From the NCBI GenBank assembly GCA_031280955.1, contig JAITGA010000016.1, positions 124,001 to 188,000 on the forward strand: a stretch of DNA of 64,000 nucleotides, read 5' to 3'. The notes under the pieces were generated by a model that was not told the origin of the DNA, ran no database searches, and saw only the letters and a list, made by a program, of their open reading frames with translations. The position numbers and the translations under genes are program-made. The DNA is from Lachnospiraceae bacterium (GTDB taxonomy: Bacteria > Bacillota > Clostridia > Lachnospirales > Lachnospiraceae). Below, one piece after another: positions 42,008 to 51,274 of the stretch. Position 1 is the first letter of the stretch. Each line of letters begins with the position of its first letter.

Positions 42008-43315
42008 ATGAATATTAGCATCTTTGGATTAGGTTATGTTGGTTGTGTTGGGGCAGCGTGTTGTGCGAGGCTCGGGCATTATGTCATCGGTGTGGACGTT
42101 GCTGTTGCCAAGGTAGCACAGATAAATGCAGGCAAACCGACGATTATCGAAGCGCAAATTGGCGAACTGGTACAAGAGGCATATGAACAAAATAGGCTTG
42201 AAGCAACCACAGATGTCGGCGATGCTGTCTGTAGGTCAGAGATATCACTGATATGTGTCGGAACTCCCAGTAGTAAAGAAGGGCATTTGAACCTTGATTA
42301 TATCTTCGCTGTTGCCAAAGAGATCGGCGAAGCCTTGCGGAGCAAAGAGAGTTTCCACATCATCGCTATCCGAAGTACGGTTCTCCCCGGCACGAACAAG
42401 CGAGTGGGTGATTTAGTTGCCAAGGAATCGGACAAGGAGGAGGGCAAAGACTTTGCTGTTGTCTCCAACCCTGAGTTCATGCGTGAGGGAACGGCAGTAA
42501 ATGATTACCTGAACCCGCCTTTTACCCTGATAGGTACTGACAATACATATGCAGAAGCAAAAATGCGGGAGCTTTACACAGATATCCCCGGTGAGTTTAT
42601 CGTATCTGATATCGCAACCGCAGAGATAATCAAGTATGTCAACAACACTTTTCATGCACTAAAAGTCACATTTGCCAATGAAATAGGCAGTATATGCAAA
42701 GCCCTTGCCATTGACAGTCATAAAGTGATGGATATATTTTGCAAGGATACCCAGCTAAATCTTTCACCTTACTATCTGCGTCCCGGTTTCGCATATGGCG
42801 GTTCATGTCTACCCAAGGACACTAAAGCCCTCCGCACTCTTGCCCACGACCATTATCTCAACCTCCCTGTCATCAATGCCATCGAAGCGAGCAACGAGGG
42901 GCAAAAAAGGCGGGTTCTCGAAATCATTGAAGCTAAAGGAAAGCGAAAGATAGCCATCCTCGGTCTCAGCTTCAAACCGGGAACTGATGATTTGCGTTCC
43001 AGTCCCAGTGTTGATTTGGCAGAAAATCTATTGGGGAAAGGCTATCTTCTGCGAATTTTTGACCGTAATGTCCGTCTCTCCCAGTTGACAGGCACCAATG
43101 CCGACTTCATCAATGAGGCACTTCCCCACTTAAATGAGATTATCAGCGATGACCTCGATACGGTACTAGATGATAGTGAAATCATCGTAATTGCCAACAA
43201 GGAAAAAGAGTTTGCCACCTTGAAAGAGCGATATCCCAAGCGAATAATCATTGATTTGGTTCGTCAGTTTGACGAGGTAGATTATGATGGTGAATACGAG
43301 GGAATCGCATGGTAA
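42008..43315 (+). CDS. AlgD-like GDP-mannose 6-dehydrogenase
   Basis: This 435-residue enzyme oxidises a nucleotide-sugar C6 to the uronic acid. It begins MNISIFGLGYVGCVGAACCA and has RSTVLPGT, NPEFMREGTAV and the catalytic cysteine Cys267 in RPGFAYGGSCLPKDTKAL. The end part reads LSFKPGTDDLRSSPSVDLAE and LLGKGYLLRIFDRNV. The FA-GGSCLPKD form and close match over the whole length to my memory of Pseudomonas AlgD (Cys268) point to GDP-mannose rather than UDP-glucose as substrate. ATG 42008 has AGGAG six bases upstream and gives the right N terminus; the ATG at 41975 is inside the promoter region. It implies a mannuronic acid in the glycan. Confidence 0.85.
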   Translation: MNISIFGLGYVGCVGAACCARLGHYVIGVDVAVAKVAQINAGKPTIIEAQIGELVQEAYEQNRLEATTDVGDAVCRSEISLICVGTPSSKEGHLNLDYIFAVAKEIGEALRSKESFHIIAIRSTVLPGTNKRVGDLVAKESDKEEGKDFAVVSNPEFMREGTAVNDYLNPPFTLIGTDNTYAEAKMRELYTDIPGEFIVSDIATAEIIKYVNNTFHALKVTFANEIGSICKALAIDSHKVMDIFCKDTQLNLSPYYLRPGFAYGGSCLPKDTKALRTLAHDHYLNLPVINAIEASNEGQKRRVLEIIEAKGKRKIAILGLSFKPGTDDLRSSPSVDLAENLLGKGYLLRIFDRNVRLSQLTGTNADFINEALPHLNEIISDDLDTVLDDSEIIVIANKEKEFATLKERYPKRIIIDLVRQFDEVDYDGEYEGIAW

Positions 43316-43347
43316 TCTGAGCCGTCATTTCCTGTAAGAGGAGATAA

Positions 43348-45333
43348 ATGCCGTATTTATCATGGAGAATACATCGCTTGAAAGCGATGAACATACCGGA
43401 AATCCTATGGCGCATGTCACAGAAGCTAAGGGAAAGACGTGAGGAAAAAACCTATCTTGCACCTCGCCCTGTGACTGACGAAATCTTTAATAGTACATTA
43501 AACAGCCTTGTTTTCGACCATCACTTGCTGTCTATCAATTATGAAAATCAACACTTCTCATTAGGCAACGCTATTACACTGCTAGGTGGATATGATTACG
43601 AAACGAACAAACGTAACTGGCACGGCGGATTTCAAACGGAAAACTCCTGGGAACGTACATTTGCATATCGGCTAAACTATAAACAAAGGGATGATATTGG
43701 CGATGCACGGACGAACTGGGAGCTAAACCGCCATCATCAATTTCCCCTTTTGGCAAAAAACTATCTGGCAACAGGCGATGAAGCACACTTGATCGAGTTG
43801 GCGGATTTGTTTATAGACTGGAATAAGGAATGTCCATTTCTCCATGGAATAATGTGGACCAGTCCCATGGAAACGGCGATTCGGCTTATCAATTGGAGCT
43901 ATACATATGGTTTCTTGGCGTTGGCGGATACTGCGGAAAAAGAGGGTAATAATACTGACGGGGAAAATGAAACGGACAAAGATAGCAGCAATGTCAAAAA
44001 TAACTTGCATACGATGATTTATTCCCTCCGTGAGTCACTTCGCATCGGTATAATCAACATGACGGACTATCTCACCAATCATTACTCTCGCTACTCCTCA
44101 GCCAACAATCATTTAATCGTTGAGGCAGCAGCAATCGCCCATAGCGGGATAATATTTGCCTATCAACCGTGGGTCAGCCTCGGGATGAAACTACTTGATC
44201 GTGAATTACCGCGCCAAAATTACCCCGATGGTATCAACAAGGAGATGTCGCTTCATTATCAGGGTTTTTCTATGGAAGCGATGGCATTGATAGTCAGACT
44301 GATGTTCAACAAAGGCATGGAAATACCGCCATGCTGGATATCACTATTTGCTAAAATGTGTGAGTACTTTGCTGATTGTCGCGGTTATGGTGGTGCAGTA
44401 GTTGAGTTTGGTGACAATGATGAGGGAAAAATTCTTGACTTTTGCAGTGGAAGTAGCGATTATTATACGTATATTCTGGCGATGTACAGCTTTTTGCTAC
44501 CAACTGCTTATGTAGATATCAAATCCACCGATATTTCAGAAAACATCTACTGGCTCTTTTCACAGGAAGACTTCGCAGCCAGCAAGGATAAGCCTTGCTA
44601 TGAAGCGAAAAGTGCGTGTCGCCCTGATGGTGGCGTAACAGTCTTACATGGTCAAGACTCGCGGATTTTGATTGGTATAGATCATGGCGAGCTTGGTTTT
44701 GGCAAGATTGCCGCACATGGACATGCCGATGCCCTTAGCTTTCAAATGTTCATAGATGATAAGCCGATTCTCATTGACCCCGGCACATACATTTATCATA
44801 TAGATATCGCCAGCCGCAATGAGTTTCGCCGCACGAAAAATCATAATACCGTGACTATCAGCGGAAGCGATCAATCGGTCATGCAGGGAGCCTTTCTATG
44901 GGGAAAACGGGCAAACTGTCAGCTGATAAGCCATCAGATAGATGCTAACGGTAAAGCAAGGATAGTAGCGGAGCATGATGGTTATGCGCAGGAACGCCAT
45001 CGGCGCAAGTTTGACTTTGACGGTAATAGCGAGCTATGTGTTATTGATGAATTTTTGACTGACAGAGAAAAAGAGATTAACTTTATCCTTGCTCCCGATG
45101 TGGAATTACACATTCATTCTGAAGAAGCCAAAACAGCACTAAAGTACAAGATGAAACTCACATTGGGAAGTGATAAAATAATGATGTTAGTAGAAAGTGA
45201 TACTCCACTATGCCTAAAACCGAAAACAGTATATTATTCACCACGATATGGGGAAAAATGTGAAACGAAAGCCTTGTCAATTAAGACTAAGGCACGGCGG
45301 GTAGCAACAGTTATTACCAGAGGAAGTTCATGA
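43348..45333 (+). CDS. Heparinase II/III family protein
   Basis: This 661-residue protein has the usual layout: an alpha/alpha barrel (about 1-380) and a C-terminal beta-sandwich. Marks are ANNHLIVEAAAIAHSG, MSLHYQGFSMEAMAL, VEFGDNDEGKILDF, and in the second half KIAAHGHADALSFQMFIDDKPILIDPGTYIY and FRRTKNHNTVTISGSDQS. Members cleave uronic-acid-containing polysaccharides by beta-elimination, but many relatives in capsule loci have no proven activity. No signal peptide is seen; the N terminus SWRIHRLKAMNIPEILWRMS is typical of the locus-associated group. It sits between the AlgD-like gene and a CapK-like gene, overlapping the latter by 4 bases. AGAGGAG precedes the ATG. Confidence 0.85.
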   Translation: MPYLSWRIHRLKAMNIPEILWRMSQKLRERREEKTYLAPRPVTDEIFNSTLNSLVFDHHLLSINYENQHFSLGNAITLLGGYDYETNKRNWHGGFQTENSWERTFAYRLNYKQRDDIGDARTNWELNRHHQFPLLAKNYLATGDEAHLIELADLFIDWNKECPFLHGIMWTSPMETAIRLINWSYTYGFLALADTAEKEGNNTDGENETDKDSSNVKNNLHTMIYSLRESLRIGIINMTDYLTNHYSRYSSANNHLIVEAAAIAHSGIIFAYQPWVSLGMKLLDRELPRQNYPDGINKEMSLHYQGFSMEAMALIVRLMFNKGMEIPPCWISLFAKMCEYFADCRGYGGAVVEFGDNDEGKILDFCSGSSDYYTYILAMYSFLLPTAYVDIKSTDISENIYWLFSQEDFAASKDKPCYEAKSACRPDGGVTVLHGQDSRILIGIDHGELGFGKIAAHGHADALSFQMFIDDKPILIDPGTYIYHIDIASRNEFRRTKNHNTVTISGSDQSVMQGAFLWGKRANCQLISHQIDANGKARIVAEHDGYAQERHRRKFDFDGNSELCVIDEFLTDREKEINFILAPDVELHIHSEEAKTALKYKMKLTLGSDKIMMLVESDTPLCLKPKTVYYSPRYGEKCETKALSIKTKARRVATVITRGSS

Positions 45334-46667
45334 AAAGCAGATTGTTGAAGAAACTCAATACCCATCTCCCTGCTCCCATCAAGCGGGTTCTTGGTACTCC
45401 GATTAGACGAGCTTTTTTTCGCCATCTTACTTTTAGAGGACAACTTGCAGAGCTTGATTATCTGGAAACAGCCACTAATGAAGAAAAAAGAGAGCTGCAA
45501 CTTACCAAACTGAAGCAGACCTTGATTCACGCTTATGACCACACTCGATATTATCGAAAACTATTTGATAAGATAAACTTTGACCCGCGCACTTTTTCCG
45601 CTTTTGCCGAAATGGAGCAGATTCCGCTCCTGACCCGCTCTGATATCGCCGCTCACTTTACAGAGCTTCAAGCAGATGATGTGACTGACTATTATCTCTC
45701 CACATCAGGGGGAAGCGGTGGTGCGCCGATGAAGATACTCCTTTCCAAAGAATCACTTTATCGAGAGCGAGCTTTCATTTATCACTACTGGTCGCAACAT
45801 GGCTACGATTTTCACAAATCAAAAATAGCTTCATTTCGTGGAGGGATTGATTTTGGTGAGGACAAAATCAAACGTGAAAACCCTATTTACCGTGAAATCC
45901 AGCTCAATCCCTGCCTGATAAATGAAAAGACAGTAATGAAATATCTCGCTCATATCGAACAATATGGAGCAGAGTTTCTCCACGGCTATCCCTCGGCACT
46001 TTATAGCTTTTGCCGTTTCATAGCAGCTGCGGGGATTGATTTAAGGGGCAAATTCCGTGCGGTTTTCCTTATTTCCGAAAATATATATCCTCATCAACGT
46101 GAGCAAATTGAAGCAACACTAGCTTGTCCCATCGCAGCGTTTTATGGACATACAGAAAGAGCAGTGTTTGCCGAGGAAGCAGGTAGTGGATATCGCTTTA
46201 ATGATAGCTATTGTTATGCTGAAACTAATGGCGAAAGCATTATTACGACCGGTTTCATTAACCGCAAGATGCCGCTCATCCGTTATCAAACTGATGATAG
46301 CGCCGTTAGCAGCGGATACTGTGCAAAAGAGGGTGTGTCTGAAATATTTCATATCACCGGACATCGTGATGGTGTTTTATATGGGAAAAGAGGGGAAATA
46401 ATGTCTGCCGCCAGTCTTTATGTCCATGATGATGTACTTGACCATGTTGCCAATCAACAGTTTGTCCAAGATGAACTTGGTAGAGTTCAGATGTTGATTT
46501 GTCCACAAGGAAGCATGAGCGAAGTTGACAGAAAGGCAATAAACGACTATTATCAAGCGAAGTTGGGTTCATCTTTAGATATCAAGGTAGTGATAGTGGA
46601 TGAGCTTCATTTCACCCCAAGGGGGAAGTTGTCGTTGATTATACAGAACGTGAAGCAGGAAGAGTAA
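45330..46667 (+). CDS. CapK/PaaK-type adenylate-forming enzyme, second copy
   Basis: This 445-residue relative of the protein at 15876 has the P-loop YYLSTSGGSGGAPMKILLS near residue 130, LHGYPSALYSFCRFI, AFYGHTERAVFAEEAG and KMPLIRYQTDDSA. It may activate an acid for modification of the glycan. The adenine-site turn reads YGHTERA instead of the YGSRET of the first copy, so the two probably have different substrates. The start is coupled to the heparinase-like gene (ATGA). Confidence 0.78.
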   Translation: MKSRLLKKLNTHLPAPIKRVLGTPIRRAFFRHLTFRGQLAELDYLETATNEEKRELQLTKLKQTLIHAYDHTRYYRKLFDKINFDPRTFSAFAEMEQIPLLTRSDIAAHFTELQADDVTDYYLSTSGGSGGAPMKILLSKESLYRERAFIYHYWSQHGYDFHKSKIASFRGGIDFGEDKIKRENPIYREIQLNPCLINEKTVMKYLAHIEQYGAEFLHGYPSALYSFCRFIAAAGIDLRGKFRAVFLISENIYPHQREQIEATLACPIAAFYGHTERAVFAEEAGSGYRFNDSYCYAETNGESIITTGFINRKMPLIRYQTDDSAVSSGYCAKEGVSEIFHITGHRDGVLYGKRGEIMSAASLYVHDDVLDHVANQQFVQDELGRVQMLICPQGSMSEVDRKAINDYYQAKLGSSLDIKVVIVDELHFTPRGKLSLIIQNVKQEE

Positions 46668-46694
46668 ATATTACTATATTTCGATGGAGTCTAA

Positions 46695-47627
46695 ATGCAA
46701 AACAACAAAGCGATGGTCACAGTCCTGACGGCAACCTATAACCGATGGCATTTGCTACCCAATCTCTATCACTCACTTTGCAAACAGACCTCCGGAGAGT
46801 TCGAGTGGTTGATCGTAGATGACGGCAGTAGTGATGAGACCGGAGCAGAGATAGAGAAGCTCAAGAAAACAGCTCCTTTTCCGATTCATTATGTATACAA
46901 GGAAAACGGTGGCAAACATACGGCACTCAATGCTGGCATCCCACTTATTACCACGGATTTGTTGATTATCATTGATTCAGATGACGTGTTAAAAGAAGAT
47001 GCCATCGAGACAATCTTGTTTTATCATGCACGATATAGTGACAGACAAGACTTATGCGGATATTCGTTTCATATGTGCTATCCTGATGGCAGAATCAATG
47101 GAAAGCTGTTTTCTCCTGATGAACGAGTCGATACATTCATTAATGTTCGCCTTAGAGGTCGTGATGCCAACTCTGACAAAACAGAGGCAATATATACGAA
47201 AATATTGAAGGAGTACCCCTACCCTGAGTTTCCCGGGGAAAAATTCTTCGCTGAGGGTATTATCTGGATTCAAATGGCGGCGAAGTATCAAATGGTACAT
47301 ATCAATAAAGCAATTACGATTACAGACTATCTAGCTGATGGATTAACAAAGAACAGACATCAACTGGCAATAACGTCACCACGCGGATGTATGTACTATG
47401 CCAAAGGATATATGCAAAAAGAAATAAATCTGCGATATCGGGTTGAAGGAGCATTGATATACACTATTTATGGAAAAGTTGCCAAAATTAAACCGGCGGC
47501 ACTAGTTCGGGATGCAGATTATAAGCTATTGGTATTAATCTTCTTCTTGCCGGCGATGTTGATTTACTATCTGCGTTTTGCAAAAAGAGTGAAGAAGTGG
47601 GGAAATACCGGGACAACAGAGGAATGA
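46695..47627 (+). CDS. GT2 family glycosyltransferase
   Basis: This 310-residue GT-A enzyme has MVTVLTATYNRWHLLPNLYHSL, WLIVDDGSSDETG, YKENGGKHTALNAGI and the metal site IIDSDDVLKEDA. The form with GGKHTALN and a C-terminal hydrophobic helix (about 275-300) is common among capsule-locus GT2 enzymes. It lies 27 bases after the CapK-like gene; GATGGAG precedes the ATG. The donor is unknown. Confidence 0.9.
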   Translation: MQNNKAMVTVLTATYNRWHLLPNLYHSLCKQTSGEFEWLIVDDGSSDETGAEIEKLKKTAPFPIHYVYKENGGKHTALNAGIPLITTDLLIIIDSDDVLKEDAIETILFYHARYSDRQDLCGYSFHMCYPDGRINGKLFSPDERVDTFINVRLRGRDANSDKTEAIYTKILKEYPYPEFPGEKFFAEGIIWIQMAAKYQMVHINKAITITDYLADGLTKNRHQLAITSPRGCMYYAKGYMQKEINLRYRVEGALIYTIYGKVAKIKPAALVRDADYKLLVLIFFLPAMLIYYLRFAKRVKKWGNTGTTEE

Positions 47628-47631
47628 TGTA

Positions 47632-48675
47632 ATGAAGATAGTCTTTTTAATAGCTGATATGCAAGGCGGCGGCACGGAGCGGGTCATTGCCATGCTTGCA
47701 AATGAGTATGCGCGGCGAGATATCTCTGTGGTCATTATGCAAATCGCCGGACACAAATCGGTCTATCATCTGGACGAACGAGTAGAAGTTTTGATTATTG
47801 CAAAATCTTCGCCAACACTTGCGGACAAAATCATACGGCTAAAGCGAATGCGTTCTTATTTTAGGAAAAACAAGGACATAATTATCTTTTCACCGGGTAC
47901 TATCACGACAATTTATGCCGCCGCTGCCACTTTGGCGATGAAGCGTTTCATCTTCGTGTCGGAGCGGGTAGACCCGGAGTGCTGTCCCCATCCTAAGTGG
48001 CGTGATTGGGCGTACAAAAGGGTTGACCGTTTCGCTTTCCAAACCGAGGAGCTGAGAAATTATTACCCGCCGGGAATCCGTGCCAAAGGAACGATAGTTA
48101 TGAACCCTGTTGCCGGAGATATCCCCAAGCGAACAGGAAACTCACGAGCAATGACGGTAGTAGCAGTTGGCAGATTACATGAGCAAAAAAACTACCCTTT
48201 ACTCCTTGCAGCGTTCAAGATATTTGTAGCTGAGTTTCCCGATTATAGCTTGCACATCTATGGAGAGGGACCAAAGGAGCGTGAGTTAAAGGAACTTACG
48301 GAGGAAATGGGACTCACAGCAGTTACGACTTGGCATGGCTTCGTCCCTGATGTGCAGATGCAGATAGTTGACAGCGGGATGTTCGTACTTTCATCGGATT
48401 ATGAGGGGATCGCGAACTCAATGTTAGAAGCTTTGGCGATGGGAATCCCAACAATAGCGACAGATAGTGTCGGAGGCGGCAATCGTGTTCATATCGAGGA
48501 TGGTATCAACGGCTTACTTGTGCCGATGAAAGATGAAAAAGCACTAGCACAAGCAATGAAACGAATCGCAAGTGATGAAGTTTTGGCAACACGATTATCA
48601 GACGAAGCAATTAAAATAAGAGAAAGCAATTCAGTAAAGGAAATAGCGGATCAGTTTTTGGCATTGATGGAGTAA
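47632..48675 (+). CDS. GT4 family glycosyltransferase
   Basis: This 347-residue GT-B enzyme begins MKIVFLIADMQGGGTERVIAMLANEY, the classic GGTERV opening, and continues with RFIFVSERVDPECCP. The donor domain has VVAVGRLHEQKNYPLLLAAF, IYGEGPKERELKEL and the E-x7-E motif in DYEGIANSMLEALAMG. The KNY and SNN-type loop features resemble the GalNAc-transferring PglA/PglJ-like enzymes, but this is weak evidence. It starts four bases after the GT2 gene. Confidence 0.9.
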   Translation: MKIVFLIADMQGGGTERVIAMLANEYARRDISVVIMQIAGHKSVYHLDERVEVLIIAKSSPTLADKIIRLKRMRSYFRKNKDIIIFSPGTITTIYAAAATLAMKRFIFVSERVDPECCPHPKWRDWAYKRVDRFAFQTEELRNYYPPGIRAKGTIVMNPVAGDIPKRTGNSRAMTVVAVGRLHEQKNYPLLLAAFKIFVAEFPDYSLHIYGEGPKERELKELTEEMGLTAVTTWHGFVPDVQMQIVDSGMFVLSSDYEGIANSMLEALAMGIPTIATDSVGGGNRVHIEDGINGLLVPMKDEKALAQAMKRIASDEVLATRLSDEAIKIRESNSVKEIADQFLALME

Positions 48676-48721
48676 GGAATGAACCCCGAAACCTTACACC
48701 TATCCACACGAAAGGAATACC

Positions 48722-49699
48722 ATGACTCAACCCATCCTTATAACCGGTGCAGCCGGTTTCATCGGCTTTCATCTGGCGAAACTCCTGCTTATGAAGGGTA
48801 TGCCGGTGATTGGTTTCGACAACATGAATGATTATTACGATGTTAGCTTGAAAGAGGCGCGATTGTCGCTGCTCAATGAGTATGAGGGTTTCGCTTTTGT
48901 CCGTGGCGATCTTGCTGACAAGGCGGCGGTTTTTGCACTTTTTTCCAAATATCATCCTGTTGTCGTCGTCCACCTTGCTGCCCAGGCGGGTGTCCGTTAT
49001 TCGATTGATTGTCCTGATGTCTATATAAGTGCCAATATTACCGGCTTCTTTCATATCCTTGAAGCATGTCGGTATCACCCGGTCAAACATCTCATCTACG
49101 CTTCATCTTCGTCCGTCTATGGCGGCAATGAAAAAGTACCGTTTTCGACCAGTGACAATGTTGACCAACCGATTAGTCTGTATGCGGCGACCAAAAAATC
49201 AAATGAACTGATGGCACGTGCTTATAGCCACCTTTATCAAATTCCGGCTACAGGGCTTCGCTTCTTTACTGTTTATGGACCATATGGTCGTCCTGACATG
49301 GCGTGTTTTAAGTTTAGCGACTTGATTATGGGCGGTAAACCGATAGAGATTTACAATCACGGCGATATGTACCGTGATTTTACCTATATTGATGATATCA
49401 TTGGTGGAATCGAGCGGATGTTGTCTTCGCCGCCTTGTGACGATAGCGGCACTCAGCACAAGGTATACAATATCGGCAACAACAAGCCGGAGCATTTACT
49501 GCGCTTCATTGAGTTGTTGGAGGAAAAACTGGGGGTCAAAGCGACTAAGGAATTTCTACCGATGCAAGCGGGTGATGTCCAGCGTACATATGCAGATATA
49601 GATGATTTAGTCGCCGATTTTGATTTCAAACCCCAAATCAGCATTGAAGAGGGTCTGGATAGATTTGTAAAATGGTATCGAGAGTATTATAAGTGGTGA
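48722..49699 (+). CDS. UDP-glucuronate 4-epimerase-like NAD-dependent epimerase
   Basis: This 325-residue extended short-chain dehydrogenase has the NAD motif TGAAGFIGFHLAKLL at 8-22, FDNMNDYYDVSLKEARL (typical of UDP-GlcA 4-epimerases), HLAAQAGVRYSI, the YASSSSVYGG stretch, Tyr154-x3-Lys158 in SLYAATKKSNE and RFFTVYGPYGRPDMA. It would turn UDP-GlcA into UDP-GalA. No UDP-glucose dehydrogenase is visible in the window, so UDP-GlcA must come from elsewhere, or the enzyme acts on another uronate. GAAAGGAA precedes the ATG. It ends one base before the stop of the convergent gene, with no terminator between. Confidence 0.83.
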   Translation: MTQPILITGAAGFIGFHLAKLLLMKGMPVIGFDNMNDYYDVSLKEARLSLLNEYEGFAFVRGDLADKAAVFALFSKYHPVVVVHLAAQAGVRYSIDCPDVYISANITGFFHILEACRYHPVKHLIYASSSSVYGGNEKVPFSTSDNVDQPISLYAATKKSNELMARAYSHLYQIPATGLRFFTVYGPYGRPDMACFKFSDLIMGGKPIEIYNHGDMYRDFTYIDDIIGGIERMLSSPPCDDSGTQHKVYNIGNNKPEHLLRFIELLEEKLGVKATKEFLPMQAGDVQRTYADIDDLVADFDFKPQISIEEGLDRFVKWYREYYKW

Positions 49700-49700
49700 T

Positions 49701-51206
49701 TTACTCTGTTCCCAACAACCGCCTATCTACCTTGCCATTTGCTGTAAGCGGCAGGGTTTCCAACTGTTTCACCGTAGCGGGCATCATGTATCGCGGCAAA
49801 AGTTCTTTTAACTTTGCCGTCACTTCTTTACTGCTTAGTGTTCCCGTATAAAAAAGGCGAATTTTTCGTTTTTCTGAATCATACACGCAACACGCCATTC
49901 CGACTTCGGCGATTCGATGGACACTGGCTTCAATTTCTCCAAGTTCAATGCGATGCCCCATATGTTTAATCTGATGGTCTTTTCGTGAACAAAAGACGAG
50001 TTCACCCTGTTCATTTTGATAGCCGATATCTCCGGTTCGGTAAATGAGTTCGGGATAGCTTCTTTGAAGCGGATTTTGGATAAAGACCTCATTTGTCCTA
50101 GCGAAATCATTGTAGTATCCCAACGTGAGCGATGTGCCGCGGACGCAAAGCTCGCCCATCTCCCCGACGGTTACGGGTTCGTCTTTTTCATTGAGAATGA
50201 GGATTTCCGTATTCTTGAAAGGCCGCCCGATGGGGATAACAGCTAAGTCTTCGTCAGCGGATGGATTTTTCAGTTCATAATAACAACACATGCCGGTACA
50301 TTCAGTTGGCCCATAGAGATTGATGAAGCGGGCATGGGGCAAAACCTTACGCCACTTTGCCATCTCCTTTGGCGGGAATACCTCACTGCCAAAATTGATA
50401 GCGGAAAGAAAGGCAGGGATGATAGTTTGGAAAGTACCCAGCGAAGATATCATCGTCATTGCCGAGACTACCCAACAGATGGTGTTAATGCGATAATTAT
50501 TGAGATATTCAACGAGCTTCACCGGTTGCATGAAGAGCTTGGCAGGGATGAGGTATGTAGTCGCTCCATATTTGAGGGTGGGATAGATTTCTTTGAGGCA
50601 AGCATCAAAGTATAGCGGCGTTTGGTTGCCGAAGATAGTATCAGGGGCAAAACGTAACACTTCTGACAGTTGCTCAATATAATCTATCACGGAGCGATGA
50701 CAGGCAACGACTCCCTTGGGGACTCCTGTTGAACCGGATGTATGAACGACATAAATAGGGTCAGTATCTATTGCCTTTGCGGCGATGGCGGCGAGGAGGG
50801 TGTCATCAGCGGTAGTCCTCTTAATGCTCTCATAGAGAATTACCTGCCCGTCGAACGTCATCTCCCGCGCCGCTATTTCCGTTTCTTTCGTGCATATCAA
50901 AAGCCGCGCGTTCATGTTTGTCAAGATATGGTCGATACGGACGCGCGGCATATCAACATCAATCGGCACATAAAAGCACCCACCTCGGACTATACCTAAA
51001 AAAGCGGCAACTGTATCAGGATGCCTTGGCATCAGAACGATTATCGGTTCACGATGGAAACCGTTTACAGCAAGATAAGTCCCGATTCCATCACTAAGCC
51101 GCTTCAAATCGCCAAAAGTGAGATGATAATCACCATCAGAGAAAGCGACTTTTTCGGGAAAGTCACGACAGCTATCTTCCATATAATCGAGAATATTATT
51201 TTGCAT
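49701..51206 (-). CDS. Stand-alone amino-acid adenylation (AMP-binding) enzyme, DltA-like
   Basis: This 501-residue ANL enzyme has the core motifs of NRPS adenylation domains: YVVHTSGSTGVPKGVV (A3), NLYGPTECTGMCC (A5), LIYRTGDIGY (A7), RKDHQIKHMGHRIELGEIE (A8) and the terminal lysine in LTANGKVDRRLL (A10). There is no carrier or condensation domain. Length and layout match DltA, the D-alanine ligase for teichoic acids, but no dltB, dltC or dltD is adjacent, so the amino acid and acceptor are unknown. It could activate an amino acid for attachment to the glycan. AGGAA lies before the ATG at 51206. It is downstream of the FliD-like gene on the same strand with a 68-base gap. Confidence 0.82.
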   Translation of the reverse strand: MQNNILDYMEDSCRDFPEKVAFSDGDYHLTFGDLKRLSDGIGTYLAVNGFHREPIIVLMPRHPDTVAAFLGIVRGGCFYVPIDVDMPRVRIDHILTNMNARLLICTKETEIAAREMTFDGQVILYESIKRTTADDTLLAAIAAKAIDTDPIYVVHTSGSTGVPKGVVACHRSVIDYIEQLSEVLRFAPDTIFGNQTPLYFDACLKEIYPTLKYGATTYLIPAKLFMQPVKLVEYLNNYRINTICWVVSAMTMISSLGTFQTIIPAFLSAINFGSEVFPPKEMAKWRKVLPHARFINLYGPTECTGMCCYYELKNPSADEDLAVIPIGRPFKNTEILILNEKDEPVTVGEMGELCVRGTSLTLGYYNDFARTNEVFIQNPLQRSYPELIYRTGDIGYQNEQGELVFCSRKDHQIKHMGHRIELGEIEASVHRIAEVGMACCVYDSEKRKIRLFYTGTLSSKEVTAKLKELLPRYMMPATVKQLETLPLTANGKVDRRLLGTE

Positions 51207-51274
51207 TTATTGTTCCTATTGCCATGATGAAAACCGACTTACCAATATATATCCGCTATAGCAGGCGAAATCTC

